From Yoonia tamlensis (GTDB taxonomy: Bacteria > Pseudomonadota > Alphaproteobacteria > Rhodobacterales > Rhodobacteraceae), in assembly GCF_900115105.1 (NCBI RefSeq), contig NZ_FOYP01000002.1, positions 248,001-312,000 of the forward strand: a stretch of 64,000 nt of DNA. Reading direction: 5' to 3'. This document shows, piece by piece, positions 16,255 through 25,892 of the stretch. Position 1 is the stretch's first letter; each line of letters opens with the position of its first letter. A program made the position numbers and the translations under genes. Under the pieces are notes generated by a model, which was not told the DNA's origin, did not search any database, and worked only from the letters and a program-made list of their open reading frames with translations.

Positions 16255-17516
16255 TGAACAGTGCACCGAAATTTTCCAACCACGGGTGCCGGCTGAACGC
16301 CTATGAATCCGAGGCCATGAAAGAGCTTGCCATCGCGGCGGGCGTCGAAAACGCTGTGATCGTAAACACCTGCGCCGTCACAGCCGAGGCCGTGCGCAAA
16401 GCCCGCCAAGACATCCGCAAACTGCGCCGCGATAACCCCGATGCCAAATTGATCGTCACAGGTTGTGCGGCACAAACCGAGCCCGATACCTTTGCGAACA
16501 TGACCGAGGTCGATGTTGTCATCGGCAATACCGAAAAGATGAATCCGGCGACTTGGGCCAATATGGCGCCCGATCTGATCGGGCAGACCGAACCGGTGCA
16601 GGTGGACGACATTATGTCTGTGACCGAAACCGCCGGTCATCTGATTGACGGGTTTGGCACCCGCAGTCGCGCTTATGTGCAGGTCCAAAACGGCTGCGAC
16701 CACCGCTGTACGTTCTGTATTATCCCCTACGGGCGTGGAAATTCGCGGTCGGTCCCTGCGGGCGTTGTTGTCGACCAGATCAAACGGCTTGTCGATCGCG
16801 GCTATAACGAAGTCGTGCTGACCGGCGTTGACCTGACAAGCTGGGGCGCTGACCTGCCCGCCGCGCCGAAACTGGGCGATCTGGTGATGCGGATTTTGAA
16901 ACTTGTGCCGGATCTGCGCCGCCTGCGGATTTCATCAATTGATAGCATCGAAGTCGATGACAATCTGATGCAGGCCATAGCGACCGAACCGCGGTTAATG
17001 CCGCATTTGCACCTGTCACTGCAGCATGGCGATGATATGATCCTGAAACGGATGAAACGCCGCCACCTGCGCGATGACGCGATCAGGTTTTGCGAGGACG
17101 CGCGCAAACTACGGCCCGATATGACCTTTGGCGCGGACATTATCGCCGGATTTCCGACTGAAACCGATGCGCATTTCGAAAATTCGCTCAAACTTGTCAC
17201 GGATTGCGACCTGACTTGGCTGCACGTCTTTCCCTATTCCAAACGCGAAGGCACGCCCGCCGCGAAAATCCCCACGCAGGTCAACGGCAACGTGATCAAG
17301 GCGCGCGCGGCACAGCTGCGTGCTGCTGGGGACGCCAAGGTTGCTGCGCATTTGCAGGCGCAAATCGGCGCGACCCATCACATTCTGATGGAAAACCCGC
17401 GCATGGGTCGGACCGAACAATTTGCCGAAGTCAGCTTTGCCAGTGACCAGCCTGAAAGCCAGATTGTGGCGGCAAAAATCACGGGCGTTGATGGTAACCA
17501 ACTGCAGGCCCTGTGA
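16254..17516 (+). CDS. mtaB: tRNA (N6-threonylcarbamoyladenosine-37-C2) methylthiotransferase
   Basis: Radical-SAM enzyme of 420 residues that adds a methylthio group to t6A37 of tRNA reading ANN codons, giving ms2t6A. The N-terminal UPF0004 domain begins APKFSNHGCRLNAYE and has two more cluster cysteines (NTCAV, TGCAAQ). The radical-SAM motif is GCDHRCTFCIIPYGRG. The TRAM domain is short or absent. The start is taken at 16254, overlapping the dapF stop by one base; a start four codons earlier is possible. The tRNA-Lys(TTT) gene just upstream of dapF encodes one of the modified substrates of this enzyme class. Confidence 0.92.
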   Translation: MNSAPKFSNHGCRLNAYESEAMKELAIAAGVENAVIVNTCAVTAEAVRKARQDIRKLRRDNPDAKLIVTGCAAQTEPDTFANMTEVDVVIGNTEKMNPATWANMAPDLIGQTEPVQVDDIMSVTETAGHLIDGFGTRSRAYVQVQNGCDHRCTFCIIPYGRGNSRSVPAGVVVDQIKRLVDRGYNEVVLTGVDLTSWGADLPAAPKLGDLVMRILKLVPDLRRLRISSIDSIEVDDNLMQAIATEPRLMPHLHLSLQHGDDMILKRMKRRHLRDDAIRFCEDARKLRPDMTFGADIIAGFPTETDAHFENSLKLVTDCDLTWLHVFPYSKREGTPAAKIPTQVNGNVIKARAAQLRAAGDAKVAAHLQAQIGATHHILMENPRMGRTEQFAEVSFASDQPESQIVAAKITGVDGNQLQAL

Positions 17517-18154
17517 TGGAAACCCGTCCAATTCTTTGGTCATTCCGCCGCTGCCCCTATGCGATGCGTGCGCGGCTGGCGATCCAGTCCAGCCAGCAGC
17601 AAGTCACTTTGCGCGAAATCGTGTTGCGCGATAAACCTGCGCCTTTCCTTGCGGCCTCGGCCAAGGGCACCGTGCCCGTCTTGCAATTGCCGGATCGCGT
17701 GATCGACGAAAGCCGCGATATTATGATCTGGGCGCTGACCCAAAACGACCCCGAAGGCTGGCTGGATATGCCCGCCGAAGGGATGGACCTGATCACCACC
17801 TGCGAAGGGCCATTCAAAACAGCGTTGGACCATACAAAGTACGCCGTGCGTTACCCGGATCTGGACGAAGCCGAGCAACGCGAAAAGGCGATGGTATTCT
17901 TGCGGGTGCTGAACGAACGTCTTGAAAAGACGCCATATTTAATGGGCGACCACATCCGGCTTGCCGATATGGCGATCCTGCCTTTTGTGCGACAATTCGC
18001 AAATACTGACCGCGACTGGTTTGATGCGCAAGGATTGGCCCCGATCACGGCTTGGCTGGATGCATTTTTGTCCTCTGATCGCTTTGCCAGCATCATGACC
18101 AAATATGTGCCTTGGCAAGATGGGCAAGATCAGGTCTTGTTTCCGCAAATCTAA
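17516..18154 (+). CDS. Glutathione S-transferase family protein
   Basis: Product of 212 residues. A thioredoxin-like N-terminal domain begins ILWSFRRCPYAMRARLAI, with Cys-Pro-Tyr at the glutathione-binding position as in omega/glutaredoxin-like GSTs, followed by GTVPVLQLPDRVIDES. The helical C-terminal domain carries the N-capping-type block HIRLADMAILPFVRQF. The ATG overlaps the mtaB stop (TGATG), so it is part of the dapF operon. Substrate is unknown; glutathione-dependent reduction or lyase activity is possible. Confidence 0.88.
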   Translation: METRPILWSFRRCPYAMRARLAIQSSQQQVTLREIVLRDKPAPFLAASAKGTVPVLQLPDRVIDESRDIMIWALTQNDPEGWLDMPAEGMDLITTCEGPFKTALDHTKYAVRYPDLDEAEQREKAMVFLRVLNERLEKTPYLMGDHIRLADMAILPFVRQFANTDRDWFDAQGLAPITAWLDAFLSSDRFASIMTKYVPWQDGQDQVLFPQI

Positions 18155-18169
18155 ACGATAGGAATTTCG

Positions 18170-18772
18170 ATGAAACTACTGATGTCGCCCGCGTCTCCAT
18201 TTGTGCGCAAGGCCCGCGTTGTTGTGCGTGAACTCGGGCTGACCGACCGTGTCGCAGAGGTGCCAATCAGCACAAGTGCGCTGAATTCAGATCCAACGAT
18301 TGTTGCCGCAAACCCGATTGGCAAAATTCCCGCGCTTGTGCGCGATGACGGGCCAGCGATCTATGATAGCCGTGTCATCACACGGTTTTTGAACGATCAC
18401 GCGGGTGGCGCGCTTTATCCGCAAGCGCAAATCTGGGAACTGCTGACGCTTGAGGCCACCGCCGACGCGATCATGGAGGCCGCCGTTGCCATGACCTATG
18501 AAATCAGGCTGCGCCCCGAAAACGAACGTTCGCCCGCGTGGATCGAAGCGCAATGGGCAAAGGCCAGCCGCGGGATCAGCGCCGTGAACAAGATGTGGAT
18601 GAGCCATCTGAACGGCCCGCTGAACATCGGGCAGATCGCGATTGGCTGTGCACTGTCCTATGTTGATCTGCGCCATGATGCGCGCGGCTGGCGCAATGAC
18701 AATGCGGCGCTGGCCGCTTGGCACGCGGAATTCATGCAGCGCGACAGCATGATTGCCACCGCGCCGGCATAA
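18170..18772 (+). CDS. Glutathione S-transferase family protein
   Basis: Product of 200 residues with the GST N-terminal domain (MKLLMSPASPFVRKARVVV, NPIGKIPALVRDDG, YDSRVITRFL) and a helical C-terminal domain (LNIGQIAIGCALSYVDLRH). The Ser-Pro-Phe-Val segment resembles YibF-type bacterial GSTs. AGGAA stands seven bases before the ATG, and it follows the previous GST gene by 15 bases. Its stop abuts the stop of the convergent barrel gene with no base between. Confidence 0.9.
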   Translation: MKLLMSPASPFVRKARVVVRELGLTDRVAEVPISTSALNSDPTIVAANPIGKIPALVRDDGPAIYDSRVITRFLNDHAGGALYPQAQIWELLTLEATADAIMEAAVAMTYEIRLRPENERSPAWIEAQWAKASRGISAVNKMWMSHLNGPLNIGQIAIGCALSYVDLRHDARGWRNDNAALAAWHAEFMQRDSMIATAPA

Positions 18773-19417
18773 TCAGAAGTTAAAGCTGACGCCCATATTC
18801 ACCGCATTGGTGAAAACATCGGTCGAAACGGTGCCGCCGGTTTCAAGATCGGCGGTGTTGGACGAATATGTGCCTTTATATTCACCGAAAACAGACCATT
18901 GGTCGTTGATCGGATAGGTCGCACCGGCAATCCAAGTCGCCGCAGGCCCTGTCAACTGATAGCCGAATGTTTCAGACGCGCCATTCGTGACCTCAACATG
19001 TGGAATGGCAAAGCCAATGCCGCCGCCAACGTATGGTGTAATTTTGCCAAATGCGCCGTTCCAGCGGTGGTAGGCGTTGACTGTCAGCGTGTTCAGCCCG
19101 TCCGTAAATTCAAGCACATCATAGCCAGAAGGCAATTCGCCGTCTTGCGGGTAGATTTTGTTATGCGCAAAATCGAGCCCGAAACCAAAGCTGTCATTAC
19201 GCCAATGGGTGGCGCGAATGCCGTAATAGATCGGCGCCGAAGATGAACGCCCTTCCCATGCGATGATGAAATCATCGTTTCCGATCACGCCGTCACGCAC
19301 CGAAACATCTGACGGAGGCGCCGATTGCGCACCGCCATAAAAGCTCAGCTCGACCTGTGCGGCGGCGACGGCGGGTGTCAAAACGATCAGGGCGAATGGC
19401 GCAAGCGCACGTAACAT
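18773..19417 (-). CDS. Outer-membrane beta-barrel protein, lipid A oxidase (LpxQ)-like
   Basis: Product of 214 residues with signal peptide MLRALAPFALIVLTPAVAAA and mature start near QVELSFYGG. The rest alternates like an eight-stranded barrel and ends NMGVSFNF with C-terminal Phe, the usual barrel-assembly signal. The opening ELSFYGGAQSAPPS and the segment YYGIRATHWR resemble the LpxQ/outer-membrane barrel family, some members of which oxidise lipid A glucosamine to aminogluconate in rhizobia. Enzyme activity here is not proven. A perfect CtrA-type box lies 75 bases upstream of the start. Confidence 0.75.
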   Translation of the reverse strand: MLRALAPFALIVLTPAVAAAQVELSFYGGAQSAPPSDVSVRDGVIGNDDFIIAWEGRSSSAPIYYGIRATHWRNDSFGFGLDFAHNKIYPQDGELPSGYDVLEFTDGLNTLTVNAYHRWNGAFGKITPYVGGGIGFAIPHVEVTNGASETFGYQLTGPAATWIAGATYPINDQWSVFGEYKGTYSSNTADLETGGTVSTDVFTNAVNMGVSFNF

Positions 19418-19827
19418 CAGATTTTCCTAGACAAGAGTAATGGCAGAGTTGTCTGCGGGTAAAATGCCCTATTTAGTCTAACAAGTCACCATTAACCGAG
19501 TCTTAAACCTTCAAAGTGATTTGTGGCCGCCACGACACAAATAACACCGTGAATCCGCGGTCATCACCGTGTCTTGGGTGCATAGCAACAAAAGTCGGGA
19601 AATTCGGTGCTGCTTTTTCCCAAAATGACGGCAATGTGATTCTTGTGTCGCGGTTCACGAAATCTTTGCCGTTTCGCAACAATAAGCGCCACAATAGCGC
19701 CTGCGCCTTATTGTCCGCTGGACGGATCATGTTTTCATGGATAAACAGCGCCGGAATGGGCTAAATTTCTTACAGCCCGTCTTTCCCGTGGGCGTTCTGC
19801 CCAACCAAAGAATCGGAGATGCAAGCC
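19418..19827. other. Intergenic region between barrel gene and petABC
   Basis: About 410 bases without a convincing gene. Short open frames on both strands here have no domain-like content and no ribosome site. It must contain the divergent promoters of the barrel gene (minus) and petABC (plus). The CtrA-type box is the only clear motif. Confidence 0.6.
19492..19506. promoter_or_regulatory. CtrA-type box (TTAA-N7-TTAA)
   Basis: TTAACCGAGTCTTAA matches the full CtrA consensus TTAA-N7-TTAA. It lies 75 bases upstream of the barrel gene start at 19417 and over 300 bases from petA, so the barrel gene is the likely target. Confidence 0.55.
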
Positions 19828-20388
19828 GTGTCACATGCAGACGATCATCAGGGCACACGCCGCGACTTTATTTACTATGCAACAGCCGGAGCCGGTGTCG
19901 TTGCAACAGGTGCAGCGGTGTGGCCACTGGTCAACCAAATGAACCCTTCAGCTGACGTTCTGGCGCTTGCGTCAATTCGCGTTGATATCAGCGCAATCGC
20001 GCCAGGCACACAATTGACTGTGCTTTGGCAAGGTAAGCCCGTTTTCATCCGGTCACGTACCGAAGATGAAATCGCCGCTGCCCGCGCTGTCGACGTATCA
20101 GAACTGCCCGACCAAGGCGCTGAAAACGAAAACCTTCTGGGTGATGCCGATGCATCCGACGAAAACCGCGCCCTGTCCGAAGACGGCACATGGCTGGTCC
20201 AGATGGGCGTTTGCACGCACCTTGGCTGTGTGCCATTGGGTGAAGCTGGCGAATTCGGTGGTTGGTTCTGCCCATGCCACGGGTCGCACTACGATACATC
20301 CGGTCGTATCCGCAAAGGTCCTGCACCGCGCAACCTTCTCGTCCCTGTTGCGTCTTTCGTAGACGAAACAACAATTCAACTCGGTTAA
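19828..20388 (+). CDS. petA: Ubiquinol-cytochrome c reductase iron-sulfur (Rieske) subunit
   Basis: Rieske subunit (186 residues) of the cytochrome bc1 complex; it takes an electron from ubiquinol at the Qo site and passes it to cytochrome c1. [2Fe-2S] ligands are Cys129 and His131 (VCTHLGC) and Cys148 and His151 (CPCHGSH), with Cys134/Cys150 as the disulfide. The N-terminus has a twin-arginine motif ([13 protein letters not shown]) followed by the TM anchor and hinge. The GTG at 19828 is chosen: GGAG ends ten bases upstream and the N-terminus [14 protein letters not shown] matches Rhodobacter PetA. The ATG at 19819 would directly abut that GGAG. First gene of petABC. Confidence 0.97.
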   Translation: MSHADDHQGTRRDFIYYATAGAGVVATGAAVWPLVNQMNPSADVLALASIRVDISAIAPGTQLTVLWQGKPVFIRSRTEDEIAAARAVDVSELPDQGAENENLLGDADASDENRALSEDGTWLVQMGVCTHLGCVPLGEAGEFGGWFCPCHGSHYDTSGRIRKGPAPRNLLVPVASFVDETTIQLG

Positions 20389-20400
20389 GGAGCGCGCACC

Positions 20401-21741
20401 ATGTCTGGTATTCCCCACGACCATTACGAACCCAAGACTGGCATCGAAAAATGGCTGCACACACGCCTGCCGATTGTCGGGCTTGTCTATGACACCCTCA
20501 TGCTGCCCACGCCGAAGAACCTGAACTGGATGTGGATCTGGGGCATTGTTCTGGCGTTTACGCTGGTTTTGCAAATCGCAACCGGCATCGTGCTGGTCAT
20601 GCACTACACCCCGCATGTTGATCTGGCGTTTGCGTCGGTTGAACACATCATGCGTGATGTCAACGGCGGTCATATGATCCGCTATTTCCACGCCAACGGC
20701 GCGTCGCTTTTCTTTGTTGCGGTTTATCTGCACATGTTCCGCGGTCTTTACTACGGTTCATACAAGGCACCACGCGAAGTCACATGGATCATCGGCATGC
20801 TGATGTATCTTGTGATGATGGGCACCGCATTTATGGGTTACGTTTTGCCTTGGGGCCAGATGTCGTTCCACGGGACAGCCGTTATCACAGGCCTGTTTGG
20901 CGCGATCCCGTTCATCGGTGATGCAATCCAGACATGGTTGCTGGGCGCATCTGCGGTTGGCCAGCCTGCGCTGAACCGCTTCTTCTCATTGCACTATCTG
21001 CTGCCATTTGTGCTGCTGGGTCTGACCATCGTGCACGTTTGGGCATTCCACACCACTGGCAATAACAACCCCACAGGTGTTGAAGTCCGCCGGACCAGCA
21101 AAGAAGACGCGGCAAAAGATACGCTGCCATTCTGGCCATATTTCGTGATCAAAGACCTGTTCGCGCTGGCTGTTGTTCTGGCCGTGTTCATGGCGATTGT
21201 TGGGTTCATGCCAAACTATCTTGGCCACCCTGACAACTACGTGCCTGCGAACCCGCTGGCGACACCTTCGCACATTGTGCCTGAATGGTACTTCTTGCCA
21301 TTCTACGCGATTCTGCGGGCATTCACCGCGGACGTATGGATCGTGCAACTGGTGAACTTTGTCAGCTTCGGCATCATCGACGCCAAGTTCTTTGGGGTTC
21401 TGGCCATGTTTGGCGCGATCGCTGTGATGGCGCTGGCACCTTGGCTGGATACATCATCTGTGCGTTCAGGCCGCTACCGCCCGATGTTCAAATGGTGGTT
21501 TGCGCTGCTGGCATTCGACTTCATCGTATTGATGTGGGTCGGCGCGATGCCAACAGACGGCATCTACCCATACATCTCTTTGATCGCTGCGACCTACTGG
21601 TTCGGTTACTTCCTTGTTCTGCTGCCACTTCTTGGCGTGATCGAGAAACCACTGCCACAGCCCGCAACCATCGAAGACGACTTTAACGCGCACTACGCGC
21701 CGAAAGCCGGGGCTGATGCCTCTGCGAAATCGGCCGAGTGA
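20401..21741 (+). CDS. petB: Cytochrome b of the bc1 complex
   Basis: Membrane core of the bc1 complex, 446 residues, eight TM helices, binding hemes bL and bH. Typical blocks are [46 protein letters not shown], the Qo motif PEWYFLP (reads [16 protein letters not shown]) and NPLATPSHI. As in Rhodobacter it is slightly longer than mitochondrial cytochrome b. It starts 12 bases after petA with AAGGAG upstream, and petC begins ten bases after its stop. Confidence 0.98.
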   Translation: MSGIPHDHYEPKTGIEKWLHTRLPIVGLVYDTLMLPTPKNLNWMWIWGIVLAFTLVLQIATGIVLVMHYTPHVDLAFASVEHIMRDVNGGHMIRYFHANGASLFFVAVYLHMFRGLYYGSYKAPREVTWIIGMLMYLVMMGTAFMGYVLPWGQMSFHGTAVITGLFGAIPFIGDAIQTWLLGASAVGQPALNRFFSLHYLLPFVLLGLTIVHVWAFHTTGNNNPTGVEVRRTSKEDAAKDTLPFWPYFVIKDLFALAVVLAVFMAIVGFMPNYLGHPDNYVPANPLATPSHIVPEWYFLPFYAILRAFTADVWIVQLVNFVSFGIIDAKFFGVLAMFGAIAVMALAPWLDTSSVRSGRYRPMFKWWFALLAFDFIVLMWVGAMPTDGIYPYISLIAATYWFGYFLVLLPLLGVIEKPLPQPATIEDDFNAHYAPKAGADASAKSAE

Positions 21742-21751
21742 GAAAGGACCA

Positions 21752-22594
21752 ATGAATATGTTCCGTAAACTCACACTGACCGCTGCAACAGCGCTTGCCC
21801 TGACAACAGGGCAGGCGATCGCCGAAAGCGAAACGCATATCGAAGATTTCGATTTCTCGTTCGAAGGCCCGTTTGGCAGCTATGATCAGATGCAGCTTCA
21901 GCGCGGTCTGCAAATCTACACCGAGAATTGTTCGTCTTGTCACGGGCTTGAATATGTCGCGTTCCGCACATTGCATGACGAAGGCGGCCCTGCGCTTCCC
22001 GAAGATCAAATGCGCGCCTACGCGGAATTCTACGAAATCTATGATCCGGCGATTGATGACTACCGTTTGGCAACGCCCGCAGATAAATTCCCTGCGGTCA
22101 CAGCGGCAGGCGCACCCGATCTGTCACTGATGGCAAAATCGCGCGCCGGTTTCCACGGTCCGTTGGGTTCAGGTCTGAACCAGCTGTTCAAAGGCATGGG
22201 CGGCGCTGAATATATCGCCTCTATCCTGACCGGCTATGAAGAAACGCCGGAATGTGCGCCAGAAGATTTCGACGGTTACTACAACGTGGCATTTGCCGCC
22301 GGTGGTTTCCCCGAAGAATGCATTGACGACCACGGCCACCACATGGTGCCCGGCAGCTGGATCGGCATGCCGCAGCCGCTTTGGGGTGATGATGTGGAAT
22401 TCGCCGATGGCCATTCCACTGACATCCACCACGAAGCCCAAGACATTGCGGCCTTCCTGATGTGGACAGCCGAGCCAAAGATGATGGACCGCAAACATGC
22501 GGGTCTTGCCGGGGTGATCCTGCTGATCATGCTGTCAGTTTTGCTGTACCTCACAAACAAACGTCTGTGGGCGCCGCACAAGCACAAAGACTGA
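21752..22594 (+). CDS. petC: Cytochrome c1 of the bc1 complex
   Basis: Heme subunit of 280 residues facing the periplasm. The signal peptide ([20 protein letters not shown]) is followed by the c-type heme motif [10 protein letters not shown]. The C-terminal anchor [20 protein letters not shown] ends just before LWAPHKHKD. An insert with two cysteines ([15 protein letters not shown]) matches the disulfide-containing insert of Rhodobacter cytochrome c1. AAAGGA lies upstream of the chosen ATG. A strong intrinsic terminator follows. Confidence 0.97.
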   Translation: MNMFRKLTLTAATALALTTGQAIAESETHIEDFDFSFEGPFGSYDQMQLQRGLQIYTENCSSCHGLEYVAFRTLHDEGGPALPEDQMRAYAEFYEIYDPAIDDYRLATPADKFPAVTAAGAPDLSLMAKSRAGFHGPLGSGLNQLFKGMGGAEYIASILTGYEETPECAPEDFDGYYNVAFAAGGFPEECIDDHGHHMVPGSWIGMPQPLWGDDVEFADGHSTDIHHEAQDIAAFLMWTAEPKMMDRKHAGLAGVILLIMLSVLLYLTNKRLWAPHKHKD

Positions 22595-22613
22595 TCTGAT
22601 CCGTCACCGAATT

Positions 22614-22645
22614 AAAAAAGGCCCGCCAATTTGGTGGGCCTTTTT
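22614..22645 (+). terminator. Rho-independent terminator of petABC
   Basis: A-run, stem GGCCCGCCA / TGGTGGGCC (one wobble) and a five-T run. It lies 20 bases after the petC stop. Confidence 0.9.
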
Positions 22646-22646
22646 C

Positions 22647-22672
22647 GTAGGGTGGATCTTGATCCACCTCAC
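22647..22672. repeat. 26-base palindromic repeat, copy 1
   Basis: The near-perfect palindrome has arms GTAGGGTGGATC and GATCCACCTCAC around TT. Copy 2 at 28248-28273 differs at only a few bases. Both lie between convergent genes. Here the right arm contains the TGA stop codon of thiQ (read on minus). It could act as a small bidirectional terminator-like or REP-like element. Confidence 0.7.
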
Positions 22673-23364
22673 TTGCCAAGATAGCGGGCCAAGGCGGGCG
22701 GGGGGTTTTCAAACAACGCGCGTGTCGCAACGGGTGCCGCCACAGTCCCATCCGCAACAACTGCCACCGCATCTGCGATCCGTTTGGCATCAGCGGGGTC
22801 GTGGGTGACCATGATCACCGTGCGCCCCTGATCCGCAAGACGTTGTTGCACAAGGTCAAGCATCTCGTCCTTCAGCCGCGGCCCTAGCGCCGCAAACGGC
22901 TCGTCCAGCAACACCAATGGCCGATCCGCCAAAAGCACCCGCGCCAATGCCGCGCGGCTTTGTTGTCCACCCGAAAGTGCTGCGGGCTTGCGTGCGCCCA
23001 TGCCCGCAAGACCGACGCTGTCCAGCACGGCTGCAACCTGCGCCCTTTGATCAGCGGTCAGACGCAGCCCCGACCGCAACCCGAGCCCGACATTTTGCGT
23101 AATGGTCAGATGCGGAAACAGGTTGTTGTCTTGAAAAAGGATGCTGATCGGTCGTTCAGCCGGCGACAGCGCCGAAATATCTTGTGCCGCCCAGATCACA
23201 CGGCCCTTTGCCGGCACCAGAAATCCGGCAATGGCCGCCAAAAACGTCGATTTTCCAGCACCAGAGGGCCCAATCAGCGCAGTGATCCGTCCCGCAGCAA
23301 ACCCAAGCTCAGCCGCAAGCGAAAAATCATCATAACGCAGCTGCAATTTTTCACATCTTAGCAT
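22669..23364 (-). CDS. thiQ: Thiamine ABC transporter ATP-binding protein
   Basis: ATPase of 231 residues for thiamine/TPP import. Walker A GPSGAGKS, signature LSGGQQSRAALARVL, Walker B LVLLDEPFAALGP and switch TVIMVTHDPADA are all present; the short length without a regulatory C-terminal domain is typical of ThiQ. The start MLRCEKLQLRY overlaps the thiP stop by seven bases (ATGCTAA). The stop lies inside palindromic repeat copy 1. Last gene of the thiBPQ operon, under the TPP riboswitch. Confidence 0.93.
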   Translation of the reverse strand: MLRCEKLQLRYDDFSLAAELGFAAGRITALIGPSGAGKSTFLAAIAGFLVPAKGRVIWAAQDISALSPAERPISILFQDNNLFPHLTITQNVGLGLRSGLRLTADQRAQVAAVLDSVGLAGMGARKPAALSGGQQSRAALARVLLADRPLVLLDEPFAALGPRLKDEMLDLVQQRLADQGRTVIMVTHDPADAKRIADAVAVVADGTVAAPVATRALFENPPPALARYLGK

Positions 23365-24878
23365 CGCCGCCCCCAATAGTCGCATATCCAGAAAATCAGC
23401 AGGCTTAGCCCCAATAGGACCACCGCAGCGCCTGCCGCGGCCTCCATCCGGTAGGCACCCATCAGGCGGTACATCGCAAGCGGTAGCGTTTCTTCGGACT
23501 GCCCCGCAAAAAGCGTGATCACGCCCAGATCACCCATCGACAAGGCCGCACAAAGTCCCGCACCAAAGCCGAGCGGGCGCCGGATGCGTGGCAAAACAAC
23601 GATCCGCAGCCAACCCCAGCCCGTCAGCCCGACAGAGGCACCAAGAGGCCCGAAATCCGCCTGCACTGCCGCAATTGCCGGCGCAATCGCGCGCAGCACA
23701 AAGGGCAGGGCAAGCGTTGCATTTACCAACAGCGTCACCAGAAGCGCCACGTCGCTTGGGCTGGTGAACGGGTAGACGATCAAAAATGCACCTGTCCCCA
23801 CAACCAGCCCCGATGCGGCAAGTGGCAGCACACCAATCACCGCGACAACGCGCCCACCCCAAAGCCCGAGGCTGACCGCCATCGTGCAACAAAGCATCGC
23901 AGATCCCACTGCAACACAAATCGACCGCAGCGCCGCGGCCCAAACGCTGCTTGGCAATTGTGAAAGACCGGGCAATCCCCGCAAAACAACCATGCCAAGA
24001 GGGATCACAAGAAACAGCGCCGCCAATGTAATAACAAGGTAATCCAAGACAGGGCGGCGCATATCCCACCGTGCGACCGTGCGATCAAATCCGGCGCCCA
24101 TCGCGTCGGTGCCGGTGACTTGCCACGCGATCACGGCAGCCACGGCGCACAGGCCAAACTGGATACAGGCCAGCATCGCCGCCCGCCCAAGGTCAAAATC
24201 AAACCGTAACGCCTGATAAATCGCCAATTCAACCGTCGTGCTTTTCGGGCCGCCGCCCAATGTCAGCGCGACAGCAAAGCTGGTCAGGCAGATCAGGAAA
24301 ATCACCAAGAACGTGCTGGGCACGACAGCGCGGAGCATCGGGATTTCAAGAATTTTGCCAATCGGCGCGTTCAAACTGGCCGCCAATCGGAACCGTTCCG
24401 CTGGAATCGCAAGCCAGCCTTGCAAGATGAACCGCACCGCCAAAGGCAGGTTAAAAAACACATGCGCCAGAATGACGCCGTGGAAGCCGTAGATCGAAAC
24501 AGGCTCTAACCCCGCCCAAACCAGCCCATTGTTGAGAATTCCGTTGCGACCAAAAACTGCGATCAGCCCGACAATTGCAACGATCACAGGCAATAGGAAT
24601 GGTGCACCCAACAAGGTAATCAACGCTTGCCGCCCTCGGAACCGTCGCCGTGCCAAGGCCCGTGCAACCGGAATCGCAAGCACAACGCTAATCAATGCGG
24701 ATAGAAAGGCTTGGGTCAAAGTAAACCGGATCGCGGCCCAATCAGCAACACCCAATCCCGTCGCAAACTCCGCCCGCAGCGCGACCGCTGCGAGCGTGCC
24801 AAGCGTCAACACTAGCACCAGCGTCCCCGCAAGGACGCCGGGCCAGCGTGGGCTTATTGTGATAGCGCGGTGCGCCAT
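23358..24878 (-). CDS. thiP: Thiamine ABC transporter permease
   Basis: Membrane permease of 506 residues with two tandem BPD_transp_1 domains and about twelve TM helices, the layout of ThiP/FbpB. The two EAA-type loops are seen around GWLAIPAERFRLAASLNAPIG and ADFGPLGASVGLTGWGWLR. It overlaps thiB by 25 bases and thiQ by seven bases. Confidence 0.92.
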   Translation of the reverse strand: MAHRAITISPRWPGVLAGTLVLVLTLGTLAAVALRAEFATGLGVADWAAIRFTLTQAFLSALISVVLAIPVARALARRRFRGRQALITLLGAPFLLPVIVAIVGLIAVFGRNGILNNGLVWAGLEPVSIYGFHGVILAHVFFNLPLAVRFILQGWLAIPAERFRLAASLNAPIGKILEIPMLRAVVPSTFLVIFLICLTSFAVALTLGGGPKSTTVELAIYQALRFDFDLGRAAMLACIQFGLCAVAAVIAWQVTGTDAMGAGFDRTVARWDMRRPVLDYLVITLAALFLVIPLGMVVLRGLPGLSQLPSSVWAAALRSICVAVGSAMLCCTMAVSLGLWGGRVVAVIGVLPLAASGLVVGTGAFLIVYPFTSPSDVALLVTLLVNATLALPFVLRAIAPAIAAVQADFGPLGASVGLTGWGWLRIVVLPRIRRPLGFGAGLCAALSMGDLGVITLFAGQSEETLPLAMYRLMGAYRMEAAAGAAVVLLGLSLLIFWICDYWGRRC

Positions 24879-25843
24879 TCTTCCAATGCTTCAGCACGGA
24901 TCGCGGCTGCTTCTTCAGGGGATTTCAGCAGTGACACCGTTGGCGTCATGAGCGTTTCAAACCCGTCTGGCAAACCATCCGCCGGAGTAACCGCAGGGTA
25001 CATCCAGTTTGTTGTCGGAATGATGGATTGGAACCCTTCACCAACCATAAATGCCAGAAACTGGTCGGCCAGTTCGGGCTGGTCGGTTGACGCCACTTTG
25101 CCGGCCACTTCGACCTGCATGTAATGCCCTTCGTCAAAGCCCCAAGCCACTTTGCTTGCGTCCTCTTCGGCGATCAGGTGATAGGCGGGCGAGGTTGTAT
25201 AGGACAGCACCGCGTCGGCTTCGCCATCAAGGAACATGCCATAGGCTTCGGACCAGCCAGGTGTCACGGTGACGATATTATCGGCCAGTGCGGCCCATAG
25301 ATCAGCGGCCTCATCGGGGTAGGCGGTTTTCACCCATAGCAACAGGCCCAAACCGGGGGTGGATGACCGCGGATCCTGGATCACGATTTTCAAATCGCTG
25401 TCGGCAAGATCACGCAACGAACTGGCTGAAGGCGCATCCGCATTGCCAACAAAGGCAAAATAGCCCCAGTCAAACGGCAGGAATTCAGCGTCATCCCATG
25501 CGATCGGCAGATCAAGTTCAGCGGTCACACCATGCGGCGCAAACAGGCCGGTTTCGCGTGCAGCCGCCGTCAGGTTGGTATCAAGCCCCAAAACCACGTC
25601 AAATTCGGTCCGCGGTCCTTCAAGCTGAAGCCGCGCCAAAAGGGCGGCACCGTCGCCGTTACCCACAAATTGCAGATCACAGGCGCATTCGGCTTCGAAT
25701 GCTGTTTCAATAGCGGGACCGGGGCCCCAATCGCTGACAAAGCTGTCGTATGTCAGAACTTGCAGTACCGGGGTCTCGGCCCATGCGCTTGTGGCACATA
25801 GGGCAAGTCCCGCGACAACTGGCAGATAGATCGGTTTTTGCAT
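24854..25843 (-). CDS. thiB: Thiamine ABC transporter substrate-binding protein
   Basis: Periplasmic binding protein of 329 residues for thiamine and its phosphates. Signal peptide MQKPIYLPVVAGLALCATSA is followed by VLQVLTYDSFVSDWGPGPAI, the typical ThiB opening; DPRSSTPGLGLLLWV and LSYTTSPAYH are ligand-site blocks. The start at 25843 is preceded by GGAGGA. The long frame further upstream to 26077 is the untranslated riboswitch leader and is not protein. Confidence 0.95.
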   Translation of the reverse strand: MQKPIYLPVVAGLALCATSAWAETPVLQVLTYDSFVSDWGPGPAIETAFEAECACDLQFVGNGDGAALLARLQLEGPRTEFDVVLGLDTNLTAAARETGLFAPHGVTAELDLPIAWDDAEFLPFDWGYFAFVGNADAPSASSLRDLADSDLKIVIQDPRSSTPGLGLLLWVKTAYPDEAADLWAALADNIVTVTPGWSEAYGMFLDGEADAVLSYTTSPAYHLIAEEDASKVAWGFDEGHYMQVEVAGKVASTDQPELADQFLAFMVGEGFQSIIPTTNWMYPAVTPADGLPDGFETLMTPTVSLLKSPEEAAAIRAEALEEWRTALSQ

Positions 25844-25892
25844 CGTATCCTCCAAATGCGACGGGCGGATTGGGGGATAGCGCGATTGCCAT

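Noticed and set aside
19503-19764. Short frames on both strands upstream of petA
   Set aside because: No ribosome site and no protein-like pattern; probably promoter region.
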